From Leptospira paudalimensis (GTDB lineage Bacteria > Spirochaetota > Leptospiria > Leptospirales > Leptospiraceae), in NCBI RefSeq assembly GCF_026151345.1, contig NZ_JAMQPR010000001.1, positions 1,470,231-1,534,230 of the forward strand: a DNA stretch of 64,000 bases, read 5' to 3'. A program made the translations under genes and the position numbers. The notes under the pieces are model-generated. The model worked only from the letters and a program-made list of their open reading frames with translations, was not told the origin of the DNA and made no database searches. Position 1 is the stretch's first letter, and each line of letters opens with the position of its first letter. Of the stretch, positions 45,014 through 52,597 are shown piece by piece.

Positions 45014-46174
45014 ATGAAGAATAAAAATACTTTTGCTTTGCTTTTCTCAATAGTTTTTATCTTTTCGAATTGTCAAACTAATATAGAGAAATTAAAAACA
45101 TCAAAAGATAAGCTTTCAACTGTAGTTGGAATACCAATATATATATTATCTACTAAAGAAATAAAAAAATATTATCATTTTCTTCTCGCCCTAGATGGAA
45201 AATTTCAAACTGATATTCCATCACTTTCCCATTGTAATCAATGGAATGTTGATGATCAACTCGATAAGATTTACTTAGTCTGCAAAAATGGGAATTATAA
45301 TTTTGATTTAAAAAAATACATTAATTATGATTCGAAAATTAAAAAAGATAGTGTTCCTTATACTATACGACCGTATGTTTCTTTGGTAGATTTCAAATTG
45401 AATTATGTAAATCTTAATAATCCATGGTTTGATGTAGCACCTATTGTAAAGTTTTTGGATAAAGATGGATTGTCTCTTTTTCAAACAATATATTTCATTA
45501 TTGGTGATGAGAATTTGAATAAATTCAAAGAGGCTATTGTAATTCGAGATACGCAAATGGAAGAGGATGCACAGAGGTTGGTTAGAGGTATTCCTATAGA
45601 ACAAATTATAGATTTACGCTCCGAAGACAATTTAAACTTTATTCTGGTTCACCAAAATGAAATAGATAATCCCAATTTCTTTTTTACGCTAACACATAAA
45701 TATCTAGATATGAAGCTTTCAGATTATGAGAAAAAAATAAAAGAAAGTGATAAACTTAAAACTAAAAAGTATTTAGTTTTTGAAACTGATTTCAAAAAAA
45801 ATCCATACGATATTAAAAATCGAGGTTTTTTACTAGATATTCATGATGAATACACAGGTGGATTTAAGCGATTCTATTCACCACCTATCTTTGTCAGTAT
45901 GGAAATTGAAAAATATGAGGAAATGAAATATGATAAAGTTGTCTGTATTGCGGAATATGAAGTATACACTCAATCGGAGACTGCATATTCATCCACAAAA
46001 TTCAGTGGAATATTAAATAAAGAAAATTTTGAAAAATATAAAGTTAATTACAGCGAAGGTCTTCCTTTCATTAAAGAGCAAGTAATTCGATTTAAACAAT
46101 TTAAATTAAAGGTTTTGAATTATAGAATTTATGACTCTTCGGAAGAGATAATCGATTCTTATTGGAAGAAATAG
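45014..46174 (+). CDS. Hypothetical lipoprotein
   Basis: A 386-residue protein with a lipoprotein signal (FSIVFIFSNCQTN, lipid cysteine near residue 20). The rest is rich in K, D, Y and N and mostly soluble, with no recognised domain. GAGGAA lies 7 bases before the ATG. It is the last gene of the zinc-ribbon/DUF2085 run. Confidence 0.7.
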   Translation: MKNKNTFALLFSIVFIFSNCQTNIEKLKTSKDKLSTVVGIPIYILSTKEIKKYYHFLLALDGKFQTDIPSLSHCNQWNVDDQLDKIYLVCKNGNYNFDLKKYINYDSKIKKDSVPYTIRPYVSLVDFKLNYVNLNNPWFDVAPIVKFLDKDGLSLFQTIYFIIGDENLNKFKEAIVIRDTQMEEDAQRLVRGIPIEQIIDLRSEDNLNFILVHQNEIDNPNFFFTLTHKYLDMKLSDYEKKIKESDKLKTKKYLVFETDFKKNPYDIKNRGFLLDIHDEYTGGFKRFYSPPIFVSMEIEKYEEMKYDKVVCIAEYEVYTQSETAYSSTKFSGILNKENFEKYKVNYSEGLPFIKEQVIRFKQFKLKVLNYRIYDSSEEIIDSYWKK

Positions 46175-46480
46175 GATTTTATTTTAAGTAATGAATGTAA
46201 AGTTTGAAAGCACGGCTATTTGAGCTTAGCATCAACCACTTAGAGCTATATAATGAGGCATAAGCAATTATTTGAACTTTCATATTAAAAAGTGGTTTTT
46301 CTTTTTCTAGGGGCGAAACAGTTGTAACTAATCCAAAAAGGCTTTTTTGGATCAAAAGTGATCTTTTTCTAAAAGTTTTGTAAATGTCTGGGTTAAGGCA
46401 GATATTTGGTTGGCTTGCTTGAATTGTGCCGTGGAACTGCAAACAAGGTGGTAGTTTTAGACAGGGAGATATTTATATAC

Positions 46481-46765
46481 ATGACAGTAGATGAACTTAA
46501 TTCTAAATATAGTCATGCCATTGAACAAGGATTCAGTGGCGTGGAATCAAATTTTTCGGAAATTACAATTTATCTAGATCGCCTTTTACGATTGCTAATT
46601 CACCGTCGCCCAGATTTTAAATTAATACAACTTAAAATGAAATTTGGAGAAGTTTGTCTGTACACTAATCTCCACATCATTCATAATGATGATGACAGAC
46701 AAAGAGATCACGATCTCTCTATGAAGATTCAATCAAGGCTTCAGAAATCTTCAAAATTAAACTGA
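46481..46765 (+). CDS. Hypothetical small protein
   Basis: About 94 residues, starting at the ATG at 46481 (MTVDELNSKY); an open frame extends back to 46406 but its first 25 codons look non-coding. The protein is soluble, predicted mixed alpha/beta, with an N-terminal helix (SNFSEITIYLDRLLRLLIHRR) and a histidine/aspartate-rich patch (IIHNDDDRQRDHD). No family recognised. It lies between the lipoprotein gene and a decayed transposase, alone. Confidence 0.45.
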   Translation: MTVDELNSKYSHAIEQGFSGVESNFSEITIYLDRLLRLLIHRRPDFKLIQLKMKFGEVCLYTNLHIIHNDDDRQRDHDLSMKIQSRLQKSSKLN

Positions 46766-46849
46766 ATTCTGATTTGTACAGATACGGTATTCGCCATACA
46801 CAATCCTCTAACTTAATTTAGATTATTGATCTCTTCCTTTTTTTAATTC

Positions 46850-47600
46850 TTGGATTCCCTTAGTAAAAACTTGATTGTGAGTTCGTTCATTCAAATTTCT
46901 GCCTTGGTATGGTATTTCGTTGTTATAGAAAATTTAGATAAACCTGAAAATCGTTTTCCATCTCATCGAAAATTTTATAAAATTTTGTTCTACCTGCTGC
47001 GGCTTTAAAATGTTCCTCTAGGAATGTTCGATGAAGCACTTTCATATATTTATTGTTTAGTGTTCTTCTGACTTTCGTGATTTTGTTTTCGATGACTTTT
47101 TATTGAAGGAATAATTCATACGGATGACGGTCTTCTTTCCGAAAATATTTTTTCGTCCTTAATCTCTAATAATTGTTTTAATTGGAACATTGTGTACTTC
47201 AAAGAGTGGAGGTTTTTTATTATTCAAAGTTTGTAATGCAGTTATCGGCATTTTGGATGTGTGAAGAGTTCTCTACGTCTATTTGGAATGACAGTCAATA
47301 ACTGTCTGCAGATAGACTCTTCCTATTTTTTTCAAGTTTCATATAATAAAAGTATCCATCGCCTCCAAATCTCCTCTAAAATCTGCCTGAAAGTGTCTAT
47401 CTCGGTATTTAGGATTGAATTTCTCAAGTAGCTTTATTTAATTTTCATTTAAATCTATAGGATGCTCTTTTAGATGTTGATCGAGTCTTAAAAGTCGTTA
47501 GTGTTTCTACAGAAGTTTCCTTCTTGTCTAGACTCCTTGGACTCCGACTGAACTTACACTGGGACCTTTCAAAAATCTTTTTTTTTAATTTTTCTTTTTT
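46850..47600 (-). pseudogene. Decayed IS481-type DDE transposase, copy 2
   Basis: The minus strand gives the same core region as copy 1 and, further down, the C-terminal part: LNNKYMKVLHRTFLEEHFKAAGR, then TKFYKIFDEMENDFQVYLNF, the usual end of the family before its YN-x-x-RPHQG motif. Frame shifts and stops show it is dead. The segment at about 47125-47572 matches 43170-43612 in the same orientation. It differs by small insertions, so the two decayed separately. Confidence 0.78.
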
Positions 47601-47887
47601 CCATTAGTTCATGAGCTAAACATACAATTTTTTAGAGTTAGGGGATACATTTTTTTTAAGTAACGTGACCTAACCTTTTTATTAAGTACTCTGATTTTTT
47701 CGTATTTGTTTATTAAAATACTATATAGGAGAGAAGAAGAGATATTTTTTTTTGCTTTGAGTTGGTAAACCAACTCTACAGCTGGGAGTATTAGGTTGAT
47801 TACTTTATTTAAATAAAAGAATGATACTTCAAATCTTTTATCCCCGAGGTTTACCCCGAGGATATTCCTATTGAAGAAAAGAAAGTA

Positions 47888-47949
47888 TTTAAAACCTTAC
47901 AAATTCCACATATAATATCGAATCAGTGGGTAATTTGTAAGGTTTTAAA
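47888..47949. repeat. Perfect 18-bp inverted repeat
   Basis: TTTAAAACCTTACAAATT (47888-47905) and its exact complement AATTTGTAAGGTTTTAAA (47932-47949) are separated by 26 bases. No T-run follows at once. Candidate roles are a replication-protein binding site, an RNA hairpin or a recombination site. Confidence 0.7.
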
Positions 47950-47996
47950 CCAATTTTTTTTATTTTTAATTCAATAAAACTTACAATCCCCCAAGC

Positions 47997-48027
47997 AATA
48001 GCCTACTGCAGTAGGCTATTTTTTTTT
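47997..48027 (+). terminator. Strong intrinsic terminator upstream of the prim-pol gene
   Basis: AATAGCCTACTGCAGTAGGCTATT (47997-48020; a perfect 24-base palindrome given here as AATAGCCTACTG plus its complement) is followed by seven further T. It would insulate the prim-pol gene from upstream reading, or act as an attenuator in its leader. Confidence 0.8.
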
Positions 48028-48126
48028 GAAAAAAAAATTCTAAGAAAACTATAGAATCTCCCAAAAAGAGTATATTAGGAATTGGGAGGGTAATATCCCC
48101 TCACTAACTATTTGTAGGATAAAAAA

Positions 48127-50289
48127 ATGACGTTTCAAGAAGAATTAACTCAGAATGGAGATTTAAGCCCATACATAGGTGAGCTAGCAAAAATAAAGGA
48201 CAAACTTCTTTTTGTGCCAGTAAAGAATGAGGCAAAACACCACTTTCTAGCCAATTGGGAAGCTTCTGGTAGGTTTGGTGAAGGTAAGAGGGTATCGGAC
48301 CTCGACCAAGGGCAAATACTCGAGATGGTTGAAGGAGCCGAGGTTCAAAATTGGGGGTTAGTCATCGGTAGATGTGAGAATCTCTTTGTAATTGATATAG
48401 ACAATTATGACCTGACTATTAGGAAACTAGAAACTCTATCAAAAATTTCCAAATCTTTTGCTGATAAATATGAAAAATATAAAGAGTTAATTTCTCAAAC
48501 CTACACAATTAAGAGTCAATCTGGTGGAAGACATCACTACTTTTTATTCGAGGGGGTAGGCGAGTATAAGAGAAGCCTTAAAAAGAACATATTAGTAGCT
48601 GAGCACTTGGATGGGAATCAAAACCTAATTTCTGAATATGAAAGTATAATAGGAGGAGCAAACCCCTCCGTAATCGATACGGATTTCCTTATAGGAAAAC
48701 AATTGGTTTTGCTACCATTTTCGGTTATCGAAGACCCAATAACAGGAAAAAGAAAATCTTACTCTATCGAAAATAATTTCGAAGTAAAAAAGCTAACCAT
48801 TGAAGAGTTTGGTGCGTTGCTTCTATTTTTTAATGGGGTGAAAAAAAAGGAAGAGAAGAGAGATCGAGTTAAAAAACTTAAAGAACCTACACCTAAAATT
48901 AAAAAAATTAAATTAGAAAACTCGTTAGGTTCGAAAGTAGCAATCAAATTGCATTCACGAAAATGGTATGAGTTAACTGATGCTGAATTGGAAACATATG
49001 ATCGAGAAATCAAATTCATTAGTCATCTTAGGTTATTGCAAGGTTGGCAGGATAATGGATTGGTTATATCAAGAGAATTCGAAGTTTTAACGAACAAGTC
49101 ACTTAGCGAAGCAGAATTGAAGGAAGGATGCGGAGGAAGAAGGACTCCAGTTGAATGCAGTTGGATAAGGAAGCTTTTCTTTTTTGGCGTAAGCCGAAAA
49201 TCTATAGTAAAATTTGCTAGAGACAATTTCAATATATATACACATTCATATTCCGATCCTTCCTTTATTGAATCTTTTTACGATAAGTTAGAGGATGGAA
49301 AAGAAGTTTATTCTGGAATAGATATGGATTTGTATGAATCCATTCAATTGATTCATCAGTTTGATCTAAAAAGATTATTCGGTGGTTCCCAATCTTCGTG
49401 TCGGATAGTATTGGAATCGTTGTATTCTTTGGGGATACTAAATTCTAATTATAAATTAAAGTTTCTTTCAAATGGAATATTGTCGATTGCTTCCAGGGTA
49501 GTCATATCTGAGAAAACCGTTCGCAAGGCTTTTCGCAGGCTTATAGAGAGTGAAGTTATTCATGTTAGTTATGCAAAGAAGGATGGAAAAAATCAATATA
49601 TTAATCAAGTGAGGCTTTTGAGTAAAGATGAACTGGAAACTAAGTTACTTGAGTTATGTGATAAAGACAGTCGAGGAATATTGACACCCTTTACAATCGA
49701 ATCGAGAATTCCCTTGCACAAACTTAAAGGTGTCGGCAAAACTGGAGAAGAGATATATCTAAGGATAAAATCAATTGGTGAAGTGAAGGCTTCTGATATT
49801 TATTCAATTTTGCCGAATATAACTAATAAGAACAAGATCAAGGTGATAAAGAGGAGGGTAAAACTTTTATGGGACTATGGATTCCTTGTTTTGAATTCAA
49901 ATGCAACTTTGTCTGTGTCCGATAAACCAATGTCGGATTGCGTAAAAATTATAGAAACCGAGAATATCGAAAGGAAGAGGAAGTTGATCTCTGATCCCAT
50001 TGATAAACAATTTGAGCGTTTAATGCATGTTAAGAAATCATGGAAGGTGCAAAAAAAAGTAAACAAGATAAATGACCTTAATATGGAAATACTTAACCGC
50101 TTTGTAGTTAGTAAAGAAGAGATAATACAATTACGAAGTAAGCTTTTAGATTTAATGTCGAATTTTACTCAAGAAACGGAGTATGACCCTTATTATATTT
50201 TCAAATTTGATCCCGCCGAGCCATTGTTTCAGATTCATCAAAGTTTGGATATTTTGAAAAAGCTACCAGAAACGGAATCAGTGATGTAA
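48127..50289 (+). CDS. Prim-pol-type replication protein (primase/polymerase N-terminal domain)
   Basis: A 720-residue protein. Residues about 25-205 fit the bifunctional primase-polymerase domain: NWGLVIGRCENLFVIDIDNYD has the catalytic D-x-D pair, followed by KSQSGGRHHYFLFEG with the conserved histidine. The rest is charged and probably helical, with a winged-helix segment ISEKTVRKAFRRLIESEVIHV (about 460-480). I see no Walker A helicase motif. Such proteins start replication of plasmids, phages and satellites. AGGA lies 8 bases before the ATG. The tyrosine recombinase follows 53 bases later. Confidence 0.78.
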   Translation: MTFQEELTQNGDLSPYIGELAKIKDKLLFVPVKNEAKHHFLANWEASGRFGEGKRVSDLDQGQILEMVEGAEVQNWGLVIGRCENLFVIDIDNYDLTIRKLETLSKISKSFADKYEKYKELISQTYTIKSQSGGRHHYFLFEGVGEYKRSLKKNILVAEHLDGNQNLISEYESIIGGANPSVIDTDFLIGKQLVLLPFSVIEDPITGKRKSYSIENNFEVKKLTIEEFGALLLFFNGVKKKEEKRDRVKKLKEPTPKIKKIKLENSLGSKVAIKLHSRKWYELTDAELETYDREIKFISHLRLLQGWQDNGLVISREFEVLTNKSLSEAELKEGCGGRRTPVECSWIRKLFFFGVSRKSIVKFARDNFNIYTHSYSDPSFIESFYDKLEDGKEVYSGIDMDLYESIQLIHQFDLKRLFGGSQSSCRIVLESLYSLGILNSNYKLKFLSNGILSIASRVVISEKTVRKAFRRLIESEVIHVSYAKKDGKNQYINQVRLLSKDELETKLLELCDKDSRGILTPFTIESRIPLHKLKGVGKTGEEIYLRIKSIGEVKASDIYSILPNITNKNKIKVIKRRVKLLWDYGFLVLNSNATLSVSDKPMSDCVKIIETENIERKRKLISDPIDKQFERLMHVKKSWKVQKKVNKINDLNMEILNRFVVSKEEIIQLRSKLLDLMSNFTQETEYDPYYIFKFDPAEPLFQIHQSLDILKKLPETESVM

Positions 50290-50342
50290 TAGAAATAATG
50301 AGACTAGGGTTACACAAGTAGTAATTTTGTAACCTAGGTCCT

Positions 50343-51194
50343 TTGACAGATTTTCAGGAATTATCAAAATTGTCCTTCATGGCAGCAATTTTAAAAGGTT
50401 CAGTAAGTCTTCCGAGTAAACCTCAATATCGGGTTTGTGTTAATCGATTCCTTACTTGGATTGGAAATCGTCCAATCAACGAAGAAACACTAAGGGAGTA
50501 TTTCAAATATTTAGGTTCCTTCATGTCTCCTGCGTCAGTTAGGTTAGCAAAGACTTCAATTAAACTCTGGATATTAAAGACTCACTCCAAAAGAAATGAG
50601 CTAAACTTCAGAAACGGAATTCAGGCTTTATTTCGTGAAATAAAGGTTCCAAAGCCAAATGTAACGGTCAGTGATTCAAAACTCCTTAGTGATAGGGACC
50701 TTAAGCTTTTAGTTAGGAAGCTTCCTCTTAAGTATTCCTTGATTTTACAGGTATTATATGGAACGGGTGCCCGAGTAAGTGAGGTATTATCGATCAGGAT
50801 TGCAAACTGTAAGAATTTGAAAACCCACACTGAATCCAAAGTGATTGGTAAGGGGGGAAAAGAACATGTATTGATTATATCAAAAGACCTCTTTGAAAGA
50901 ATAGGGAAGGTTTTCTGTGGAAAAGAGTATCTATTTGAGAACTCTGCGACAGGAAAACCGTATACCAGGCAATTAGTGCACAGGAATTTCAAAGATGTTG
51001 GACTAAGTGCATTGGAACGCAGAGTATACCCGCATCAGACCCGCCACAGTCGAATCAGTCATCTTTTACGGCAGGGGAAACCCTTGGACGCAGTATCTAG
51101 GTTTGCAAACCATTTTGATCCTTCGTTCACGGCGAAGGTGTATGGGCAGAACAATCTAGAAGCGAAAGAAATTTTAAATTCGGGTATTATTTAA
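50343..51194 (+). CDS. Tyrosine recombinase / integrase
   Basis: A 283-residue XerC/D-like recombinase. Residues about 15-95 are the SAM-like core-binding domain and the rest is the catalytic domain: arginine in YGTGARVSEVLS, lysine in KVIGKGGKEH, the box HQTRHSRISHLL, histidine in FANHFDPS and the nucleophilic tyrosine in TAKVYGQ. All catalytic residues are present. TTG at 50343 is used as the start with AGGT 4 bases upstream; an ATG at 50379 is the alternative. It probably integrates or resolves the element encoding the upstream prim-pol protein. Confidence 0.88.
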   Translation: MTDFQELSKLSFMAAILKGSVSLPSKPQYRVCVNRFLTWIGNRPINEETLREYFKYLGSFMSPASVRLAKTSIKLWILKTHSKRNELNFRNGIQALFREIKVPKPNVTVSDSKLLSDRDLKLLVRKLPLKYSLILQVLYGTGARVSEVLSIRIANCKNLKTHTESKVIGKGGKEHVLIISKDLFERIGKVFCGKEYLFENSATGKPYTRQLVHRNFKDVGLSALERRVYPHQTRHSRISHLLRQGKPLDAVSRFANHFDPSFTAKVYGQNNLEAKEILNSGII

Positions 51195-51507
51195 GTAAAT
51201 ATTAATAGGAGGTAAGGTAAAATCTTGCAAAGTTGAACGAGAGTTCTAATTGGTAAAGTTTCTAAAAAAAAACTTAGAGAAGAATTCACTGTATTTAGAA
51301 AATAAAATTATGAGCTGGCTTAGAATCTTAATCATTGAAGAACTCAATTCGATAATTTCATTAAATCTGAATCAATAGCCTTGGACTTTTTCTGTCTGTC
51401 ATATATGCCATTCAGTTCATTATGGGATAAATCTTGTTTTTTTCTTAAAAAAATTATCACTTTGTATTCAATTGATTAAGAAAAATTTAGAATGGATTTC
51501 ATTAAAT
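51195..51507. other. Gap between recombinase and ImmA-like gene
   Basis: AT-rich, with stops in all frames. It is between the recombinase end and the convergent ImmA/IrrE gene. An AGGAGGTAAGGT sequence at about 51208-51219 resembles a ribosome site, but only a three-codon frame follows. No clear terminator or repeat could be supported. Confidence 0.5.
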
Positions 51508-52113
51508 TTATGCACTTCTTCTATATATTCTTTCACCCAAAATTTCATCTCGTAGTTTTAGCCATTTAATTTTACACAAGCTACCTTTTTCAGCAATCTG
51601 AAGAAATTCTGCTTTCTTCGCCAAACCAGCATAACTTAAAGTAGTATCTGTTGCATTTTTCAACAAAACTAAATGGGCAGGTGTGAAATTATTTCGTGTA
51701 ACTCCCATCTCATTTAAATGATATAAATAAAGTTGATCAGGGAAAAGAAGCTCGGCTGCAAAAACTTCGGCACCAATTTCAACTTGTTCATTTATATTTG
51801 CATTAGTGCAATATAAGCTACCGAGATTTCGATCAAATAAATGGTGTTTTAACTCATGTGCCAAAGTAAATGTTTTTTGATCCCTTCGAAGATTTTTGTT
51901 AACTACAACGTGTGGAATCCCATCATCTACTATATATGCCCCTCTTAAGTCACGAAAATCTTTCCAATAATTTATCTCTTTAATACCTTCTGACTTCATT
52001 ATTTTTTTAATCTCACCAGGTAATACTCTTGGTAATTTAATTTCGTACTTTTCCCGTAATTTATTTGCTCCCACCTTTAAGGATTCATAATATTCAAATC
52101 GTGATTGACTCAT
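51508..52113 (-). CDS. ImmA/IrrE-family zinc metallopeptidase (CapP-like)
   Basis: A 201-residue protein with the zinc motif HELKH (residues 86-90, TLAHELKHHLFD) and a downstream glutamate in EIGAEVFAAELLFP. This is the ImmA/IrrE family, which cleaves a partner HTH repressor. The gene lies after the XRE gene and overlaps it by 20 bases, as expected for a peptidase-repressor pair. In CBASS and other defence loci such a pair is called CapH-CapP and raises expression on DNA damage. By that knowledge it should cut the XRE protein and release the divergent defence operon. Confidence 0.9.
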   Translation of the reverse strand: MSQSRFEYYESLKVGANKLREKYEIKLPRVLPGEIKKIMKSEGIKEINYWKDFRDLRGAYIVDDGIPHVVVNKNLRRDQKTFTLAHELKHHLFDRNLGSLYCTNANINEQVEIGAEVFAAELLFPDQLYLYHLNEMGVTRNNFTPAHLVLLKNATDTTLSYAGLAKKAEFLQIAEKGSLCKIKWLKLRDEILGERIYRRSA

Positions 52114-52495
52114 CTTTTCGCTTTCTCCCTGGAGATTTTTTTTGCATTGCGTTTAACTGCTTTTTTGCGAAATAGAACTCCAAATAATTTGAAACTTCGG
52201 CTAACTCATTGTCTGAAAGTCCTGCCATCCCCCTGAACATCATATCAATTTTTTGATCTTTATCTGTTCCTACAGTGTCTCCAGGTAGGAATGTAAGGAT
52301 TGAGACTTTAAAAAACTTAGCTAACTCATATAAATCTTCAATTTTCGGTTTATACTCTCCCGTTTCCCATCTGGAAATGGTATTTGGAGTTTTATTTAAC
52401 TTTTTTGCTAATTCAGTCTGCGAGATTCCTTTTCCAGAAAAGCTAGATTCTCGCAGTTCTCGGATTTTAAGGGCAACTATTTCATTTATGCTCAC
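52094..52495 (-). CDS. XRE-family repressor (CapH-like)
   Basis: A 133-residue protein. The first 70 residues form a Cro/C1 HTH (SQTELAKKLNKTPNTISRWETGEYKPKIEDL, seen as ELAKKLNKTPNTISRWETG). The rest is a charged helical tail with MAGLSDNELAEVSNYLEFYFAKKQ, probably for dimer formation and for cutting by the peptidase encoded next. Two exact 21-bp repeats lie upstream of its start and upstream of the divergent operon, its likely operators. It is therefore expected to repress both directions. Confidence 0.88.
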   Translation of the reverse strand: MSINEIVALKIRELRESSFSGKGISQTELAKKLNKTPNTISRWETGEYKPKIEDLYELAKFFKVSILTFLPGDTVGTDKDQKIDMMFRGMAGLSDNELAEVSNYLEFYFAKKQLNAMQKKSPGRKRKDESITI

Positions 52496-52501
52496 AGGTA
52501 A

Positions 52502-52529
52502 AATATACTAAAATAGGAAAATATTTCAA
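52502..52529 (-). promoter_or_regulatory. Candidate sigma70 promoter of the XRE-ImmA operon
   Basis: On the minus strand TTGAAA (52524-52529) and TATATT (52502-52507) are 16 bases apart. The first operator repeat (52508-52528) covers the spacer and the -35 box, so a bound repressor would block it. Transcription would start only a few bases before the XRE ATG, giving a very short leader. Confidence 0.6.
52508..52528. promoter_or_regulatory. Operator repeat 1 (21 bp)
   Basis: The sequence CTAAAATAGGAAAATATTTC plus A. It is identical to repeat 2 (52561-52581). An imperfect dyad GAAA-ATA-TTTC lies inside, as expected for a dimeric HTH protein. Start-to-start spacing of the two is 53 bases, about five helical turns, so bound dimers would sit on the same face. 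Confidence 0.75.
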
Positions 52530-52538
52530 CTCTTTTAC

Positions 52539-52567
52539 TTGACGACATAATGCATCTATCCTAAAAT
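52539..52567 (+). promoter_or_regulatory. Candidate sigma70 promoter of the defence operon
   Basis: TTGACG (52539-52544) and TAAAAT (52562-52567) are exactly 17 bases apart. Operator repeat 2 covers the -10 box and the start region, a standard repression layout. The operon's first ATG is at 52598, with GAAGG 9 bases upstream. Confidence 0.68.
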
Positions 52568-52581
52568 AGGAAAATATTTCA
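52561..52581. promoter_or_regulatory. Operator repeat 2 (21 bp)
   Basis: An exact second copy of repeat 1 in the same orientation, beginning at 52561. It overlaps the -10 box of the rightward promoter. The bases on either side of the two copies differ, so the 21 bp is the conserved unit. Confidence 0.75.
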
Positions 52582-52597
52582 CATAGAAGGTATTATC

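Larger units (their letters stand above)
47601..48126. other. Gene-free stretch with several inverted and direct repeats upstream of the replication gene
   Basis: No gene is seen. It holds a palindrome GAGTTGGT-AA-ACCAACTC (47759-47776), a direct repeat CCCCGAGG (47842-47849 and 47854-47861), an 18-bp inverted repeat (47888-47949) and a terminator hairpin (47997-48027). A GGGAGGGTAATATCCCCTC near-palindrome follows at about 48083-48101. The density of such repeats before a prim-pol gene suggests an origin or control region. Confidence 0.55.

Noticed and set aside
46179..46442. Open frame of 87 codons on the minus strand
   Set aside because: No ribosome site, composition like non-coding DNA, lies between two plus-strand genes.
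47842..47861. CCCCGAGG direct repeat as a plasmid iteron array
   Set aside because: Only two copies 12 bases apart; too few to claim an iteron origin.
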